Assembly (NCBI RefSeq): GCF_003477995.1
Contig: NZ_QUEM01000024.1
Span: forward strand, 1 to 57,937
Reading direction: 5' to 3'
DNA length: 57,937 bases
Source of the DNA: Bacteroides sp. OF04-15BH
Lineage (GTDB): Bacteria > Bacteroidota > Bacteroidia > Bacteroidales > Bacteroidaceae
The notes under the pieces were generated by a model. That model worked only from the letters and a program-made list of their open reading frames with translations. It made no database searches and was not told where the DNA came from. Positions 31,329 to 40,549 of this stretch are shown here, piece after piece. Position numbers and translations under genes: made by a program. The stretch's first letter is position 1, and the number at the start of each line of letters is the position of its first letter.

Positions 31329-32189
31329 TTATCCCAAATAAGATTTCAGCAATTTGCTCTTTGAGTTCTGTCTCAGACGGCGGATAGCCTTTTCCTTGAT
31401 CTGTCGAACACGCTCGCGGGTCAGGTTGAATTTGTCACCGATTTCCTCCAGAGTCATTTCCTGATGGTTGATACCGAAGAACATCTGAATGATTTCCTTC
31501 TCTCTTTCGCTAAGCATAGACAGGGCACGGTCAATTTCGCGTGACAGAGACTCGTTCACCAGTGAGCGGTCGGCCATTGGAGAGTCGTCATTGACAAGTA
31601 CATCCAGCAGGCTGTTGTCCTCGCCTTCCACAAAAGGAGCATCCACAGAAATATGTCTGCCGCTTACCTTCATGGTGTCCGAAATCTTGTCTACCGGGAT
31701 GTCCAGTTCGTCTGCCAGTTCCTCCGGGCTTGGTCTTCTTTCATTCTCCTGCTCGAATTTGCTGAATGCCTTGCTGATCTTGTTCAGAGAACCTACCTGA
31801 TTCAGCGGCAGACGCACGATTCGGCTTTGTTCGGCCAGAGCTTGCAGAATAGACTGTCGGATCCACCATACCGCATAACTGATAAATTTGAAACCTCTTG
31901 TTTCGTCGAACTTTTCGGCTGCCTTAATCAGACCCAGATTTCCTTCATTGATCAAGTCCGGCAGACTCAATCCTTGGTTTTGGTATTGTTTTGCCACAGA
32001 TACAACGAAACGAAGATTGGCTCGTGTCAGTTTTTCAAGCGCGATGCGGTCTCCTTTACGGATTCGTTGTGCCAACTCAACTTCTTCTTCAACGGTAATC
32101 AGCTCTTCGCGGCCGATTTCCTGAAGATATTTGTCTAAAGAAGCACTCTCACGATTGGTGATACTTTTGGTAATCTTTAATTGTCTCAT
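31329..32189 (-). CDS. rpoD: primary sigma factor, sigma-70 family, Bacteroidetes type
   Basis: A 286-residue sigma factor without the acidic region 1.1 of proteobacterial RpoD, the short form known for Bacteroidetes primary sigma. Region 1.2/2.1 starts with [15 protein letters not shown]; region 2.3-2.4 reads [20 protein letters not shown] (about residues 102-121); region 3 contains [14 protein letters not shown]; region 4.2 ends [20 protein letters not shown] with the helix-turn-helix that contacts the -33 box. It directs RNA polymerase to the TTG-N20-TAnnTTTGY promoters seen throughout the window. Monocistronic, followed by a terminator. Confidence 0.95.
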   Translation of the reverse strand: MRQLKITKSITNRESASLDKYLQEIGREELITVEEEVELAQRIRKGDRIALEKLTRANLRFVVSVAKQYQNQGLSLPDLINEGNLGLIKAAEKFDETRGFKFISYAVWWIRQSILQALAEQSRIVRLPLNQVGSLNKISKAFSKFEQENERRPSPEELADELDIPVDKISDTMKVSGRHISVDAPFVEGEDNSLLDVLVNDDSPMADRSLVNESLSREIDRALSMLSEREKEIIQMFFGINHQEMTLEEIGDKFNLTRERVRQIKEKAIRRLRQNSKSKLLKSYLG

Positions 32190-32308
32190 TTCTTCTTAAC
32201 AATTTTAGGTTGCTAAATTATAAAGAAAAATCGAGAGTTGTATATAAAAGGTGTCAAGTTTATCTTTTATTAATACGTTTATGCTTGATTTAAGTTTTAT
32301 AAACAATA

Positions 32309-32340
32309 AAAGGCGGATGCAAAGTCGTTGCATCCGCCAA
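32309..32340 (-). terminator. rho-independent terminator after the HtrA protease gene
   Basis: GGCGGATGCAA (32312-32322) pairs with TTGCATCCGCC (32328-32338); on the minus strand TTTTATTG follows. It lies about 30 bp after the protease stop codon. Confidence 0.8.
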
Positions 32341-32370
32341 TATGTGCCCGATATGCCCTGAGGCATGGCT

Positions 32371-33837
32371 TTATTTCTTCTTTTCGTCCTTCGGGTCGTT
32401 CAGTTCGATAACCAGACTCTTCTTGATACCGCTTTGGGTGATGGCTCTGATCCACAGAGTGCGGTCGGAAGACTGGTTGGTTTCCTTAACCACATCTTCG
32501 AAATCCTCCAGAGTACGCATCGGCTTGTCGTTGATCATCAGGATGATGAGTCCCTTAGTGACACCGGCATCCTTCATCTTTCCGTTGCGCAGGGCGGCCA
32601 CTTCGAGTCCGTAAGGCAAGTTCAGCTGAGCCTTGGTTTCTTCGCTCAGCGGTTTGAGAGCGGCACCGAACTGGTCGATGTCGAGTTCCTCGAGTGCCTT
32701 GGTGTTACCCTGTGCGTTGCGGAGCGTTACGGTTTCGTTGTGCGTCTTCTTATTTCTTACGTAAGTGATCTTGATCTGGTCACCCGGGCGGTGTTTGGCC
32801 AGTTCTTCCTGCAACTCGGCAATCTTGGTGATATTCTTGCCGTCGATGGCGGTGATGACATCACCCTTTACCAGGTTCAGTTCGGCAGCCGTAGAGTTTG
32901 GTTCGATACCGTTTACATAAACACCCGAAACAGTACCCAGGTCTACGGTATTTCCCTTTTCCTTCTCGCTGTCGATGTAGTTCAGCACATCGGTTCCGGT
33001 TACACCCAGCACGGCGCGCTGCACAATACCGAATTCCTTCAAGTCATGCACCACCTTGTTCATAATGGTTGTCGGGATGGCAAAACCATAACCCGAATAA
33101 GAACCGGTCTGTGAGTAAAGCATGGCATTGATACCCACCAGTTCGCCTTTGGCATTTACCAGAGCACCACCGGAGTTTCCGGAGTTGATGGCCGCATCGG
33201 TCTGAATGAAGCTTTCGATGGAGTTGGCACCCAATGAACGGGCCTTGGCGCTTACGATACCGGCTGTTACGGTAGAAGTCAGGTTGAACGGGTTACCGAC
33301 TGCCAGTACCCATTCGCCCAGTTTCAGGTCGTCGGAGTTACCGATTGGAATGGTGGGCAGGTCTTTACCCTCGATTTTAATCAGAGCCAGGTCGGTCTGT
33401 TCGTCGCAACCGATGATGCGTGCCTTGAACTCACGGTTGTCGTTCAGTTTGACCACCAGCTCGTCAGCACCGTTCACCACATGGTTGTTGGTAACGATAT
33501 ATCCGTCCTTTGAGATAATGACTCCCGAACCGGAAGCCTGTCTTTTCGGAGTCTGTATCTGTCTTTTCTGCGTACCGCCGCCACCGAATCCAAAGAAGTC
33601 ACCGAAGAAATCGGAAAACGGATCCCGTACGTCTACGGTTTGCGTCTTGCTGTTCATTGTCACTTTTATATACACCACGGCGTTTACCGATGATTCGGCT
33701 GCCTGAGTAAGGTCTACCATTCCGCTGGGGATTTCGGCAGCATAAGCCGAAGAAAAAGTGGGGCAGAAGCCCATCAGGCCGGTACCCAGTAATACCATAC
33801 CGGCTGTTCCTGCAATTCTCTTAGTTAGCTGTTTCAT
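32371..33837 (-). CDS. degQ: DegP/DegQ (HtrA) family periplasmic serine protease
   Basis: A 488-residue protease with a signal peptide (about 1-34). The trypsin-like domain carries the triad in IVTNNHVV (His, about residue 118), TDLALIKIE (Asp, about 148) and NSGNSGGALV (Ser, about 224). Two PDZ domains follow, the first with GVYVNGIEPNSTAAELNLVKGDVI (read in two halves, GVYVNGIEP and ELNLVKGDVI) and the second with LIILMINDKPM. It degrades or refolds damaged envelope proteins. The glycine/phenylalanine-rich insert GDFFGFGGGGTQKR (about 77-90) corresponds to the flexible LA loop. A -7 box lies 54 bp upstream, and rnpB diverges on the other side. Confidence 0.94.
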   Translation of the reverse strand: MKQLTKRIAGTAGMVLLGTGLMGFCPTFSSAYAAEIPSGMVDLTQAAESSVNAVVYIKVTMNSKTQTVDVRDPFSDFFGDFFGFGGGGTQKRQIQTPKRQASGSGVIISKDGYIVTNNHVVNGADELVVKLNDNREFKARIIGCDEQTDLALIKIEGKDLPTIPIGNSDDLKLGEWVLAVGNPFNLTSTVTAGIVSAKARSLGANSIESFIQTDAAINSGNSGGALVNAKGELVGINAMLYSQTGSYSGYGFAIPTTIMNKVVHDLKEFGIVQRAVLGVTGTDVLNYIDSEKEKGNTVDLGTVSGVYVNGIEPNSTAAELNLVKGDVITAIDGKNITKIAELQEELAKHRPGDQIKITYVRNKKTHNETVTLRNAQGNTKALEELDIDQFGAALKPLSEETKAQLNLPYGLEVAALRNGKMKDAGVTKGLIILMINDKPMRTLEDFEDVVKETNQSSDRTLWIRAITQSGIKKSLVIELNDPKDEKKK

Positions 33838-33890
33838 AACTTAATTGATTTGTAGTGTTAATTTATTTGCGTTATTGATTTTTTTCTGAG

Positions 33891-33899
33891 GCAAAAGTA
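33891..33899 (-). promoter_or_regulatory. candidate promoter -7 box of the HtrA protease gene
   Basis: The minus strand reads TACTTTTGC, a full TAnnTTTGY match, 54 bp before the ATG; no TTG at the usual spacing. Confidence 0.5.
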
Positions 33900-34017
33900 A
33901 ATACAAATGCAATTGATTAGTCCTGCTATATTCCTATTTTCCTTTCTTTTAACAGTGCAGAAAGTGGGATTAACGGTAGTTAATTCCGCCGGAACTCCTT
34001 TTTTGCATTCGTTTAAC

Positions 34018-34049
34018 TTGTTTGAAACAGAATATTTGATTACTTTTGT
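34018..34049 (+). promoter_or_regulatory. promoter of rnpB
   Basis: TTG (34018-34020), 20-bp spacer, TACTTTTGT (34041-34049), a full Bacteroidetes consensus, placing the RNA start near 34055. Confidence 0.75.
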
Positions 34050-34055
34050 ATCATA

Positions 34056-34419
34056 AAAGCAGTCGGGCAGTCTGTCGCTGGCCTTTTGCAAAAAAGGCGG
34101 GAGGAAAGTCCGGGCAATATAGGGCACCCCACTTCTTAATGGGAAGTAGTCCGCGAGGGTTAGATCATGCAGAAGAAAACAACCGCCTGTTTCGGCAGGT
34201 AAGGGTGAGAAGGCGAGGTAAGAGCTCACCAGGCGGGCGGTGACGTCCGTGCTGTGCATTCTGGGGATTGAAAGTTCGCGTAAACCGGCGTTAACGAAAG
34301 GCGGCCCGTCTGAGTCGGAGGGTAGAACGATAGAGCCTTGTGGTGACACAAGGCCTGGATAAATGACAGACGCCTTGATCTTCAAGGAACAGAACCCGGC
34401 TTATCGCCCGGCTGCTTTT
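34056..34419 (+). ncRNA. rnpB: RNase P RNA, bacterial type A
   Basis: The catalytic RNA of RNase P, which removes 5' leaders from tRNA precursors. The universal core is clear: GAGGAAAGTCCGGGC near 34101-34115 (P4 5' half) and ACAGAACCCGGCTTAT near 34389-34404 (P4 3' half). Helix P1 closes the molecule by pairing GCAGTCGGGC (34059-34068) with GCCCGGCTGC (34406-34415). The length of about 360 nt is normal. Ends are estimated from the promoter and the P1 helix; TTTTATG follows the 3' side. It lies 26 bp before the YihY-family gene. Confidence 0.95.
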
Positions 34420-34444
34420 ATGTTTTTTATTTAATGAGAAACCT

Positions 34445-35761
34445 ATGCAGTTCAGTTATCGTCAGATAGAATTCTTTTTCACTCAGAAGATATGGTATAT
34501 CAACGAAAGTGAGCTTTCTCCGGCACGACGTTATGTGTTCCGGATGATGAAAAAAGTGGTGCTTACGATAGAGTGTTATTTCCGCAGGAACATCAACAGC
34601 TATGCTTCGGCTCTTACCTTTTCTTCCATTCTGGCGATAGTGCCCATTCTGGCCATTATCTTTGCCATAGGGCGCGGTTTCGGTTACGGCACGATTATCG
34701 AGAATGAAATCAAGCGCAACCTGAGTGTGAATCAGGGTTTTGCCGACTTGATTTTTGATTTTATCGGCTCTTATCTGGAACATACCAAGAGCGGCTTCTT
34801 CATCGGTTTCGGTCTTCTGTTGTTGCTTTATACCATTATCCAACTGACCAGCAATATCGAGATTGCGCTGAATGAAATCTGGCAAGTGAAGAGCCAGCGC
34901 AGCATCTACCGGCAGATCACCGACTATATCAGTGTGTTCCTGCTGTTGCCCATATTGATTATCATTTCGAGCGGTCTGAGCATCTTTCTGGCTACCATCG
35001 CGCAGCATTTCCCGAACTTTCTAGTGCTGAGCACCACGGTACAGTTGCTTTTGCACCTGTTGCCCTATGTTATCAGCAGCCTGCTTTTCATGGGACTTTA
35101 CTGTTATATGCCCAACACACGGGTGCAGGTGCGTCATGCTTTCTTCCCCGGCATTCTGGCCGGAGTGCTGTTTCAGTTGCTTCAGTACTTCTATATCCAT
35201 TCTCAGATCTGGGTATCTACCTACAATGCCATCTACGGTTCGTTTGCGGCATTGCCTATGTTCATGCTTTGGGTCAACTTTTCCTGGATCATTTGCCTCT
35301 TTGGGGCGCAGCTTACTTATGCCAACCAGAATCTGAAAAGCTATTTCTATCTGAAGGACATTCACCGCATCAGCCGTCATTATCACGATGTGCTGGTTAT
35401 CATGATTCTGTCCCGCATCTGCAAGCGCTTCGAAAAGGATATGATTCCCTATAGCCTCTACGGACTTTCGGCAGAAACGACCTTGCCTGTGGGCGTGATC
35501 GGCAAACTCATTCATGAGCTGCACAAAATGAATCTGATTGTGGTGGAGGGAGACGATATGGAAGCTACTCAGCGGGTAGTGCCCTCATTTGATATTCATC
35601 GGCTCACGGTAAACGAAGTGATGGCCCGCATTGATGCGTATGGCGATTTCTACACCAGCAAGGCAGCGATGAACTGGTTGCAGCCCGAGTGGGAGAATCT
35701 GCTCCGCATCCGTAAGGGATGCCGTTTCGAGGAAGGGGATATTCTGCTCAAGGATCTTTAG
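34445..35761 (+). CDS. YihY/BrkB family inner-membrane protein
   Basis: A 438-residue protein of the YihY (formerly RNase BN) family with about six transmembrane helices (around residues 42-68, 105-130, 150-172, 196-215, 225-245 and 260-285) and the family segments SYASALTFSSILAIVPILA (about 53-71) and YGSFAALPMFMLWVNFSWII (about 268-287). The C-terminal 140 residues form a cytoplasmic domain resembling a winged helix. Function unresolved; the old RNase BN assignment is not valid for this family. It follows rnpB so closely that read-through from the rnpB promoter is likely. Confidence 0.88.
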   Translation: MQFSYRQIEFFFTQKIWYINESELSPARRYVFRMMKKVVLTIECYFRRNINSYASALTFSSILAIVPILAIIFAIGRGFGYGTIIENEIKRNLSVNQGFADLIFDFIGSYLEHTKSGFFIGFGLLLLLYTIIQLTSNIEIALNEIWQVKSQRSIYRQITDYISVFLLLPILIIISSGLSIFLATIAQHFPNFLVLSTTVQLLLHLLPYVISSLLFMGLYCYMPNTRVQVRHAFFPGILAGVLFQLLQYFYIHSQIWVSTYNAIYGSFAALPMFMLWVNFSWIICLFGAQLTYANQNLKSYFYLKDIHRISRHYHDVLVIMILSRICKRFEKDMIPYSLYGLSAETTLPVGVIGKLIHELHKMNLIVVEGDDMEATQRVVPSFDIHRLTVNEVMARIDAYGDFYTSKAAMNWLQPEWENLLRIRKGCRFEEGDILLKDL

Positions 35762-35801
35762 CAAGCAGCAGACGGCAGATGAGAGAGTTTTCTGAAAAAA
35801 C

Positions 35802-35850
35802 AAGCATCCCTGCAAATCCGAATCATGAATCAGGATTTGCAGGGATGCTT
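35802..35850. terminator. bidirectional rho-independent terminator
   Basis: An 18-bp perfect stem (35802-35819 with 35833-35850), 13-nt loop, between convergent genes. Confidence 0.8.
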
Positions 35851-35874
35851 GTTTCTTTATTTGTATGGCGCTGC

Positions 35875-36540
35875 TTATGCCTCGTCTTCGCCTTTCAGTA
35901 CCGGAAGCTGCCAGTGGTATTTGACGGTCAGAATACGAATGGCTACAACCGTGATACCTGAAAGCAGAGCGTTTATTTCGGCAGAAAGTCCCAGCTTGTG
36001 GCAGATGACATAAACAATGCCGCCGATAACACAGGCAATGGCATAAATATCCTTACGGAAAATCAGCGGTTCTTCATTGATGAACACATCGCGGATCACA
36101 CCTCCGGCAGCACCGGTAATGCTACCCATGATAATCGCCATCCAGAAAGGGTAATCCATATTCAGGGTCTTTTCGATTCCGATGATGTTGAACAGAGCCA
36201 GACCGATGGCATCAAATATAAACCAGGTGCTGTTTTGGCGGATGATGCGTTTGCCGAATGCGATGACGTAGAACAGAGCCAGGGCGCAGCAGATGATGTA
36301 AATGGAATTGGTCATCCAGAAAGGAGGAAGGCCAAGCATCACATCACGGATCGTACCGCCGCCGATGGCAGTAACCATTCCTACGATATAGGCACCGAAC
36401 CAGTCGAACTTTTTTGCCGATGCCAGTCGGATACCCGATATGGCAAAGGCGAATGTACCGATAAACTCGATGATCACGAATGAGGCGGGGATGCGCAGGG
36501 CTTCGCCCATTGTTTGCAGTATGTTTAGGATTTCTTGCAT
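35875..36540 (-). CDS. trimeric intracellular cation channel family protein (UPF0126/YicG)
   Basis: A 221-residue membrane protein with seven hydrophobic segments and the duplicated UPF0126 glycine motifs: AISGIRLASAKKFDWFGAYI (about residues 33-52), IGGGTIRDVMLG (about 59-70) and the second copy ITGAAGGVIRDVFINE (about 140-155). Bacterial TRIC channels of this family conduct potassium or related monovalent cations as trimers. The gene follows the hydroxyacid dehydrogenase by 15 bp and is probably in the same transcript. The C-terminus ends in a short acidic tail. Confidence 0.9.
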   Translation of the reverse strand: MQEILNILQTMGEALRIPASFVIIEFIGTFAFAISGIRLASAKKFDWFGAYIVGMVTAIGGGTIRDVMLGLPPFWMTNSIYIICCALALFYVIAFGKRIIRQNSTWFIFDAIGLALFNIIGIEKTLNMDYPFWMAIIMGSITGAAGGVIRDVFINEEPLIFRKDIYAIACVIGGIVYVICHKLGLSAEINALLSGITVVAIRILTVKYHWQLPVLKGEDEA

Positions 36541-36555
36541 TTTGTGTATTTGGGT

Positions 36556-37509
36556 TTATTGAATGACATTTTGGGGAGTTCCGTTCAGGAAAGCTTTTAT
36601 GTTGTTGGCACAGATCTCCATCAGGCGCTTGCGTGCCTCGGTCGAAGCCCAGGCAATGTGCGGCGTGAGATACACATTCTTGGCCGTGAGCAGCGGATTG
36701 GTCGGTATTGCCGGCTCCACACAGAGCACATCGGCTCCGTAGGCGGCAAGGGTGCCGTTGTTCAATGCCTCTGCCACATCCAGTTCGTTAATCAGATGGC
36801 CGCGTCCCGTATTCAGGAGAATCGCAGTCTTTTTCATGAGTGCCAGGGTTTCGCTGTTGATGATCTGTCGGGTATTCGCTTTGAGCGGACAGTGCAGACT
36901 GACGATGTCGCATTCACTCAGCAGCTCCTTCAGTTCCACTTTTCTGATCCATTCCGGCATGGATGAGGCTTCACGGGCGGTATAGGCATATACCTCCATT
37001 CCGAAAGCATGTGCTATTTCGGCAACAGCCGTTCCGATATGTCCCATACCGATGATACCGAACTTCTTGCCGTGAAGTTCCATAATGGGGGAGTCCCAAT
37101 AGCAGAAGTCCAGCGAAGTGTTCCAGCGTCCCTTGCGGTTTTCTTCGGCATAGTGACCCACCTGGTTGGTGATGTTCAGAAGATGGGCAAACGTCATTTG
37201 CGCTACCGAAGCGGTGCTGTAGGTCGGAATGTTGCACACCACGATTCCCTTGCTTTTTGCAGCCTCGATATCCACAACATTGTAACCGGTAGAGAGAATT
37301 CCGATATACTTCAGTTTGGGCAGGCTCTGCAAGGTGCCGGCCGTGAGTATGGTCTTATTGGTTAGAATGATGTCGGCATCAATGGCCCGATGTATGATTT
37401 CTTGATCACTGGTGCGTTCATATACCGTCAAGTGGCCAAGTGTCTTGATCGCCTCCCAGCTTAAGTCACCCGGATTCAGTCCGTAACCGTCTAATACTAC
37501 AATGTTCAT
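36556..37509 (-). CDS. D-2-hydroxyacid dehydrogenase
   Basis: A 317-residue NAD-dependent dehydrogenase. The nucleotide-binding motif GIIGMGHIGTAVAEIAHAFG lies near residues 150-169; the conserved TGRGHLIN segment (about 231-238) and the catalytic histidine in LTPHIAWAS (about 281-289) are present, and the early STGYNVVDIEAAKSKGI (about 91-107) has the catalytic-domain signature. The general reaction is reversible oxidation of a D-2-hydroxyacid; the N-terminal LDGYGLNPGDLSW resembles enzymes annotated as glycerate or hydroxypyruvate dehydrogenase. Followed by the cation-channel gene after 15 bp. Confidence 0.92.
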   Translation of the reverse strand: MNIVVLDGYGLNPGDLSWEAIKTLGHLTVYERTSDQEIIHRAIDADIILTNKTILTAGTLQSLPKLKYIGILSTGYNVVDIEAAKSKGIVVCNIPTYSTASVAQMTFAHLLNITNQVGHYAEENRKGRWNTSLDFCYWDSPIMELHGKKFGIIGMGHIGTAVAEIAHAFGMEVYAYTAREASSMPEWIRKVELKELLSECDIVSLHCPLKANTRQIINSETLALMKKTAILLNTGRGHLINELDVAEALNNGTLAAYGADVLCVEPAIPTNPLLTAKNVYLTPHIAWASTEARKRLMEICANNIKAFLNGTPQNVIQ

Positions 37510-37536
37510 TTGTTTTATACGCTTAAAAATTGGAAT

Positions 37537-37545
37537 GCAAAGTTA
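37537..37545 (-). promoter_or_regulatory. candidate promoter -7 box of the dehydrogenase-channel unit
   Basis: Minus strand TAACTTTGC, a full TAnnTTTGY match, 27 bp before the dehydrogenase ATG. Confidence 0.5.
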
Positions 37546-37606
37546 ATGCTTTTGCCGATATGGTGTACGGCTTTTAAAGATTCTTATAAGAATATCTTTC
37601 GGGCTT

Positions 37607-38863
37607 TTACTGCCCCACGTAATTCATTTTCCGATAACCCACAAGGCGGTCGTAGCGCTCGCCCGGTGAACGATGGTACACCAGCACGATATATTCGTTT
37701 TCGGTCTGGAAGAAATCTCCGTCAACCACGCTTTTGCCGGATGTAGTTCCCGGTGCAACCAGCAGATATTGGTAGTTATAGTAGCCCTGCTTCAGCAGCA
37801 AGGAAGCTTCATAGGCCTGGGTCTTCTGGTTGTAGCTCATCCGGTATTCCGGTGTGAACTGGTTGTAGGTCCAGTTTCCGGCAATATAAAGCTGGCCGGA
37901 GCTCAATTCCGGGCTCTTGAGCGTGAAGTGTACCCACACGTATTCCGACGTGGTTTCATTGTCGCTGTTGTCTTCGTTACGCACGACAGCCGCTCCGTTC
38001 TGGTCGTTTTCGAAGATATAGTTCTTCTGGGGGCGGTCTTCGTTCAGGATGACGTGATAGTAAGGGTCATACCACTGAATCTGGTCCACATTCATATTGG
38101 CGCGGTTAAAGCCCAGAATCTCAAACTTATGAAATTCGTTTCCGGCGTCGAAGATGAGCTGCCGGTTGTGCAGATATTCCAGTGTGTTCACTTTCTGCAC
38201 ATCCGGTTTGGGATTGATCACCCAGTTGTCTGTGCGTCGGTTCTGCATGACCACAGTCTTCAGTTCCCGAATCGGGTCATTGACCGTGAGAGTGCCGTAA
38301 TTTATGGAGAAACTCAATTGCTGATGCGTCTTGTTGAAATCAATGTCCGTGTTCGATGAGACGCTGGCGCTGATGCCCACCTCAGGTTCCACGACCGAGA
38401 AGCAGGCCGTGAGCAAAGGTTGATCCGGGTCTGCTCCTTCCTCGTCGCGATACACATGAACCTTGTAGTTGCCCGACAGCTTGAGCGATACGTCGCTGTT
38501 CGGAATCCGTATCCGGTAATGAGTATAAAGCAGGTTGGTGTTGAAGCTGTTTTCCACATCCTCGATGACCTGGCCGTTGAATCCTTCCAGATAATCCGAT
38601 TCGAAGATGTCGGTCGAGGGAGTCCAGTCGGCATTGCAATGCTCCACCTTATATATCAAGCGGTGATAGTCATGACTGAGAATGTCAAAACCGATATCCA
38701 CCATATTGTTGCCGCCCAGATTGATGATGGGAGGCTGCAACATATCTTCGTTGGCAATTACTTGCAGGGTTTTGACATAATCGGCATAGACACGTGAGTT
38801 CTGTGCCTGCAGCGGGTGCAGAGTCAGAAACAGAAGGAACAGGCTGTAAAATAGTTTTTTCAT
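37607..38863 (-). CDS. DUF5103 (type IX secretion plug-like) exported protein
   Basis: A 418-residue protein with a signal peptide (MKKLFYSLFLLFLTLHPLQA). The mature part begins RVYADYVKTLQVIAN and is rich in beta strands; YKVEHCNADWTPS (about residues 69-81) and the later YIAGNWTYNQFTPEYRMSYN segment (about 324-343) fit DUF5103, later recognised as the plug protein of the type IX translocon in Bacteroidetes. No type IX genes are visible nearby, and many gut Bacteroides keep this gene without that system, so the function is open. Its -7 box almost touches the ATG, implying a very short or absent leader. Confidence 0.8.
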   Translation of the reverse strand: MKKLFYSLFLLFLTLHPLQAQNSRVYADYVKTLQVIANEDMLQPPIINLGGNNMVDIGFDILSHDYHRLIYKVEHCNADWTPSTDIFESDYLEGFNGQVIEDVENSFNTNLLYTHYRIRIPNSDVSLKLSGNYKVHVYRDEEGADPDQPLLTACFSVVEPEVGISASVSSNTDIDFNKTHQQLSFSINYGTLTVNDPIRELKTVVMQNRRTDNWVINPKPDVQKVNTLEYLHNRQLIFDAGNEFHKFEILGFNRANMNVDQIQWYDPYYHVILNEDRPQKNYIFENDQNGAAVVRNEDNSDNETTSEYVWVHFTLKSPELSSGQLYIAGNWTYNQFTPEYRMSYNQKTQAYEASLLLKQGYYNYQYLLVAPGTTSGKSVVDGDFFQTENEYIVLVYHRSPGERYDRLVGYRKMNYVGQ

Positions 38864-38866
38864 GTC

Positions 38867-38875
38867 ACAAAGTTA
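38867..38875 (-). promoter_or_regulatory. promoter -7 box of the DUF5103 gene, nearly at the start codon
   Basis: The minus strand reads TAACTTTGT, a full match, ending 3 bp before the ATG at 38863. With the usual 4-7-base distance the transcript would begin at or inside the start codon. Confidence 0.5.
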
Positions 38876-38907
38876 GTTCTTTTTTCATCAGAACCGTTTT
38901 TTCTCCG

Positions 38908-38916
38908 TATTTTTGT
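38908..38916 (+). promoter_or_regulatory. promoter -7 box of the DUF1460 gene
   Basis: TATTTTTGT, a full TAnnTTTGY match, 36 bp before the DUF1460 ATG. It is back to back with the divergent DUF5103 box 32 bp away, so the two RNA polymerase sites overlap. Confidence 0.5.
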
Positions 38917-38952
38917 ATTCTTATTTTAAGGAAGATTTAAAGTTATATCATC

Positions 38953-39831
38953 ATGCGGAATTCGATTTTATCTCTTGTTTTTTTGTTATGTTGTGGTGTT
39001 CCCGTACAGGCTCTGTCGCTCAAGGACGTGAATTATACTTCTGCCGATTCGGCTCAGGTGGTACAATGGCTTGAAGAGGCCCGCGACCAGTATGTAAAGG
39101 CGGATCGAATGCTGTTTTTTGCGCGTAAGTTTCTGGGGTTGCCATACGTGGCAAACACGCTGGACCGGAATAAAAACGAAGAAAAACTGGTGGTGAATCT
39201 GCGTGAGTTGGACTGCACCACCTTTGTGGAGAATGTTGCGGCACTTTCGCTGACGGCCGGAAGGGGAAGTACCTCGTTCTATGACTTTTGTGAAGCTCTG
39301 GAGCGCCTCCGTTATACCAACGGTATGCTTTCGGGATATGCTTCCCGCAATCACTATTTCAGTGAATGGATTCAGAGCAATCAGGACATGGGGCTGCTGA
39401 AAGATGTCTTTGACGAGAGCACCGTGGGGAAAGGCTCGGCATTGACCCCGTTGTCTGTTCAGGTAAATTACATGAGCCGTCATGCCGACCGCTATCCGTT
39501 CTTGAAGGCACATCCCGAGGCGGTCAAGACAATCGTCGGAAAAGAACAGGCCATCAGCGGGCGTAAGGTGTGGTTTCTGCCCAAAGGGAAAATAAAGGGA
39601 AATACGCGGGACATACAGCTTGTGCAGGAGGGAGACGTTGTGGCTTTCGTGACGAAACGCGCCGGACTGGATATTGCCCATGTCGGCATTCTGTGCCGTG
39701 AGCGCGGAGAGTGGCATTTTATGCACGCCTCCAGTTTGCGGAAAAAGGTTGTGTTGGAACCTCTTTCCCTGGTGGAGTATTTGCAGAAACAAACGATGCA
39801 GACCGGCATTCGTGTGGTGCGTGTCCACTAA
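38953..39831 (+). CDS. DUF1460 family NlpC/P60-fold amidase
   Basis: A 292-residue exported protein (signal peptide about 1-20, ending PVQA). The catalytic cysteine is expected in [16 protein letters not shown] (about residues 73-88) and the histidine in DIAHVGIL (about 238-245); [10 protein letters not shown] (about 58-67) and the [11 protein letters not shown] segment also fit DUF1460, whose members cleave peptidoglycan-related amide bonds such as N-acetylmuramoyl-L-alanine. It may trim recycled muropeptides in the periplasm. Its stop codon TAA interlocks by two bases with the TAG of the convergent transglycosylase gene. Confidence 0.88.
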   Translation: MRNSILSLVFLLCCGVPVQALSLKDVNYTSADSAQVVQWLEEARDQYVKADRMLFFARKFLGLPYVANTLDRNKNEEKLVVNLRELDCTTFVENVAALSLTAGRGSTSFYDFCEALERLRYTNGMLSGYASRNHYFSEWIQSNQDMGLLKDVFDESTVGKGSALTPLSVQVNYMSRHADRYPFLKAHPEAVKTIVGKEQAISGRKVWFLPKGKIKGNTRDIQLVQEGDVVAFVTKRAGLDIAHVGILCRERGEWHFMHASSLRKKVVLEPLSLVEYLQKQTMQTGIRVVRVH

Positions 39832-40535
39832 TCCGTATCGCTCTCTTTTTGCGAAGGGAGCAGGTCGATGTGCTTCATTTGTCTCATGATAGCAGTCTGG
39901 CGCTTGAGCATGTAGCGGGACGGGTCTTTGGAACTGTATCGTAAAGGATTAGGCAGCGTGGCCGCTATCAGCGCACAGTTGGCACGTGTCAGATTGGATG
40001 CCGGACGGCCGAAATGCTGTTGGGCAACCGCTTCGGCTCCATAAATACCATCGCCCATTTCGATGGAATTCAGATACACCTCCATGATGCGTTCCTTGCT
40101 CCATGTCAGCTCTATCAGTACGGTGAAATAAGCCTCGAACCCTTTGCGCACCCACGAAGAAGTGGGCCACAGGAATACGTTCTTGGCCGTTTGCTGGCTG
40201 ATTGTGCTGCCGCCGCGGATGCGTTTTCCGTTTTCTCTTTCTTCCAGAGCATTCTGAATTTCCACGAGGTCGAAGCCGTGGTGTGTCATGAAGCGCTGGT
40301 CTTCGGAAGCCATGACAGCTACCGGAAGATATTTGGAGATGCTGTCCAGCGGTACCCAATGATGCTTGAGCCGCACTTTTTCGCCGCGGGCCATTTGCTG
40401 GGCGCAGCGGATCACCATGAGCGGAGTGACCGGCACGGGGGCGAACCGGTATACTAAAACAGCAAGGATTGTACTTCCAAAGAACAGAAGTACAATCCAT
40501 TGCAATACTTTTTGAATCCGTTTCAAAAGAAACAT
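39828..40535 (-). CDS. mtgA: monofunctional peptidoglycan transglycosylase
   Basis: A 235-residue glycosyltransferase family 51 enzyme with one N-terminal transmembrane helix (about 10-32). The catalytic glutamate lies in [15 protein letters not shown] (about residues 75-89), followed by [17 protein letters not shown] (about 106-122) and [19 protein letters not shown] (about 152-170), all signatures of GT51. No transpeptidase domain is attached, so it polymerises lipid II glycan strands only. It follows the OmpA-like lipoprotein gene by 14 bp, suggesting a cell-wall unit. Confidence 0.93.
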   Translation of the reverse strand: MFLLKRIQKVLQWIVLLFFGSTILAVLVYRFAPVPVTPLMVIRCAQQMARGEKVRLKHHWVPLDSISKYLPVAVMASEDQRFMTHHGFDLVEIQNALEERENGKRIRGGSTISQQTAKNVFLWPTSSWVRKGFEAYFTVLIELTWSKERIMEVYLNSIEMGDGIYGAEAVAQQHFGRPASNLTRANCALIAATLPNPLRYSSKDPSRYMLKRQTAIMRQMKHIDLLPSQKESDTD

Positions 40536-40549
40536 GATTTTTTACTTTA

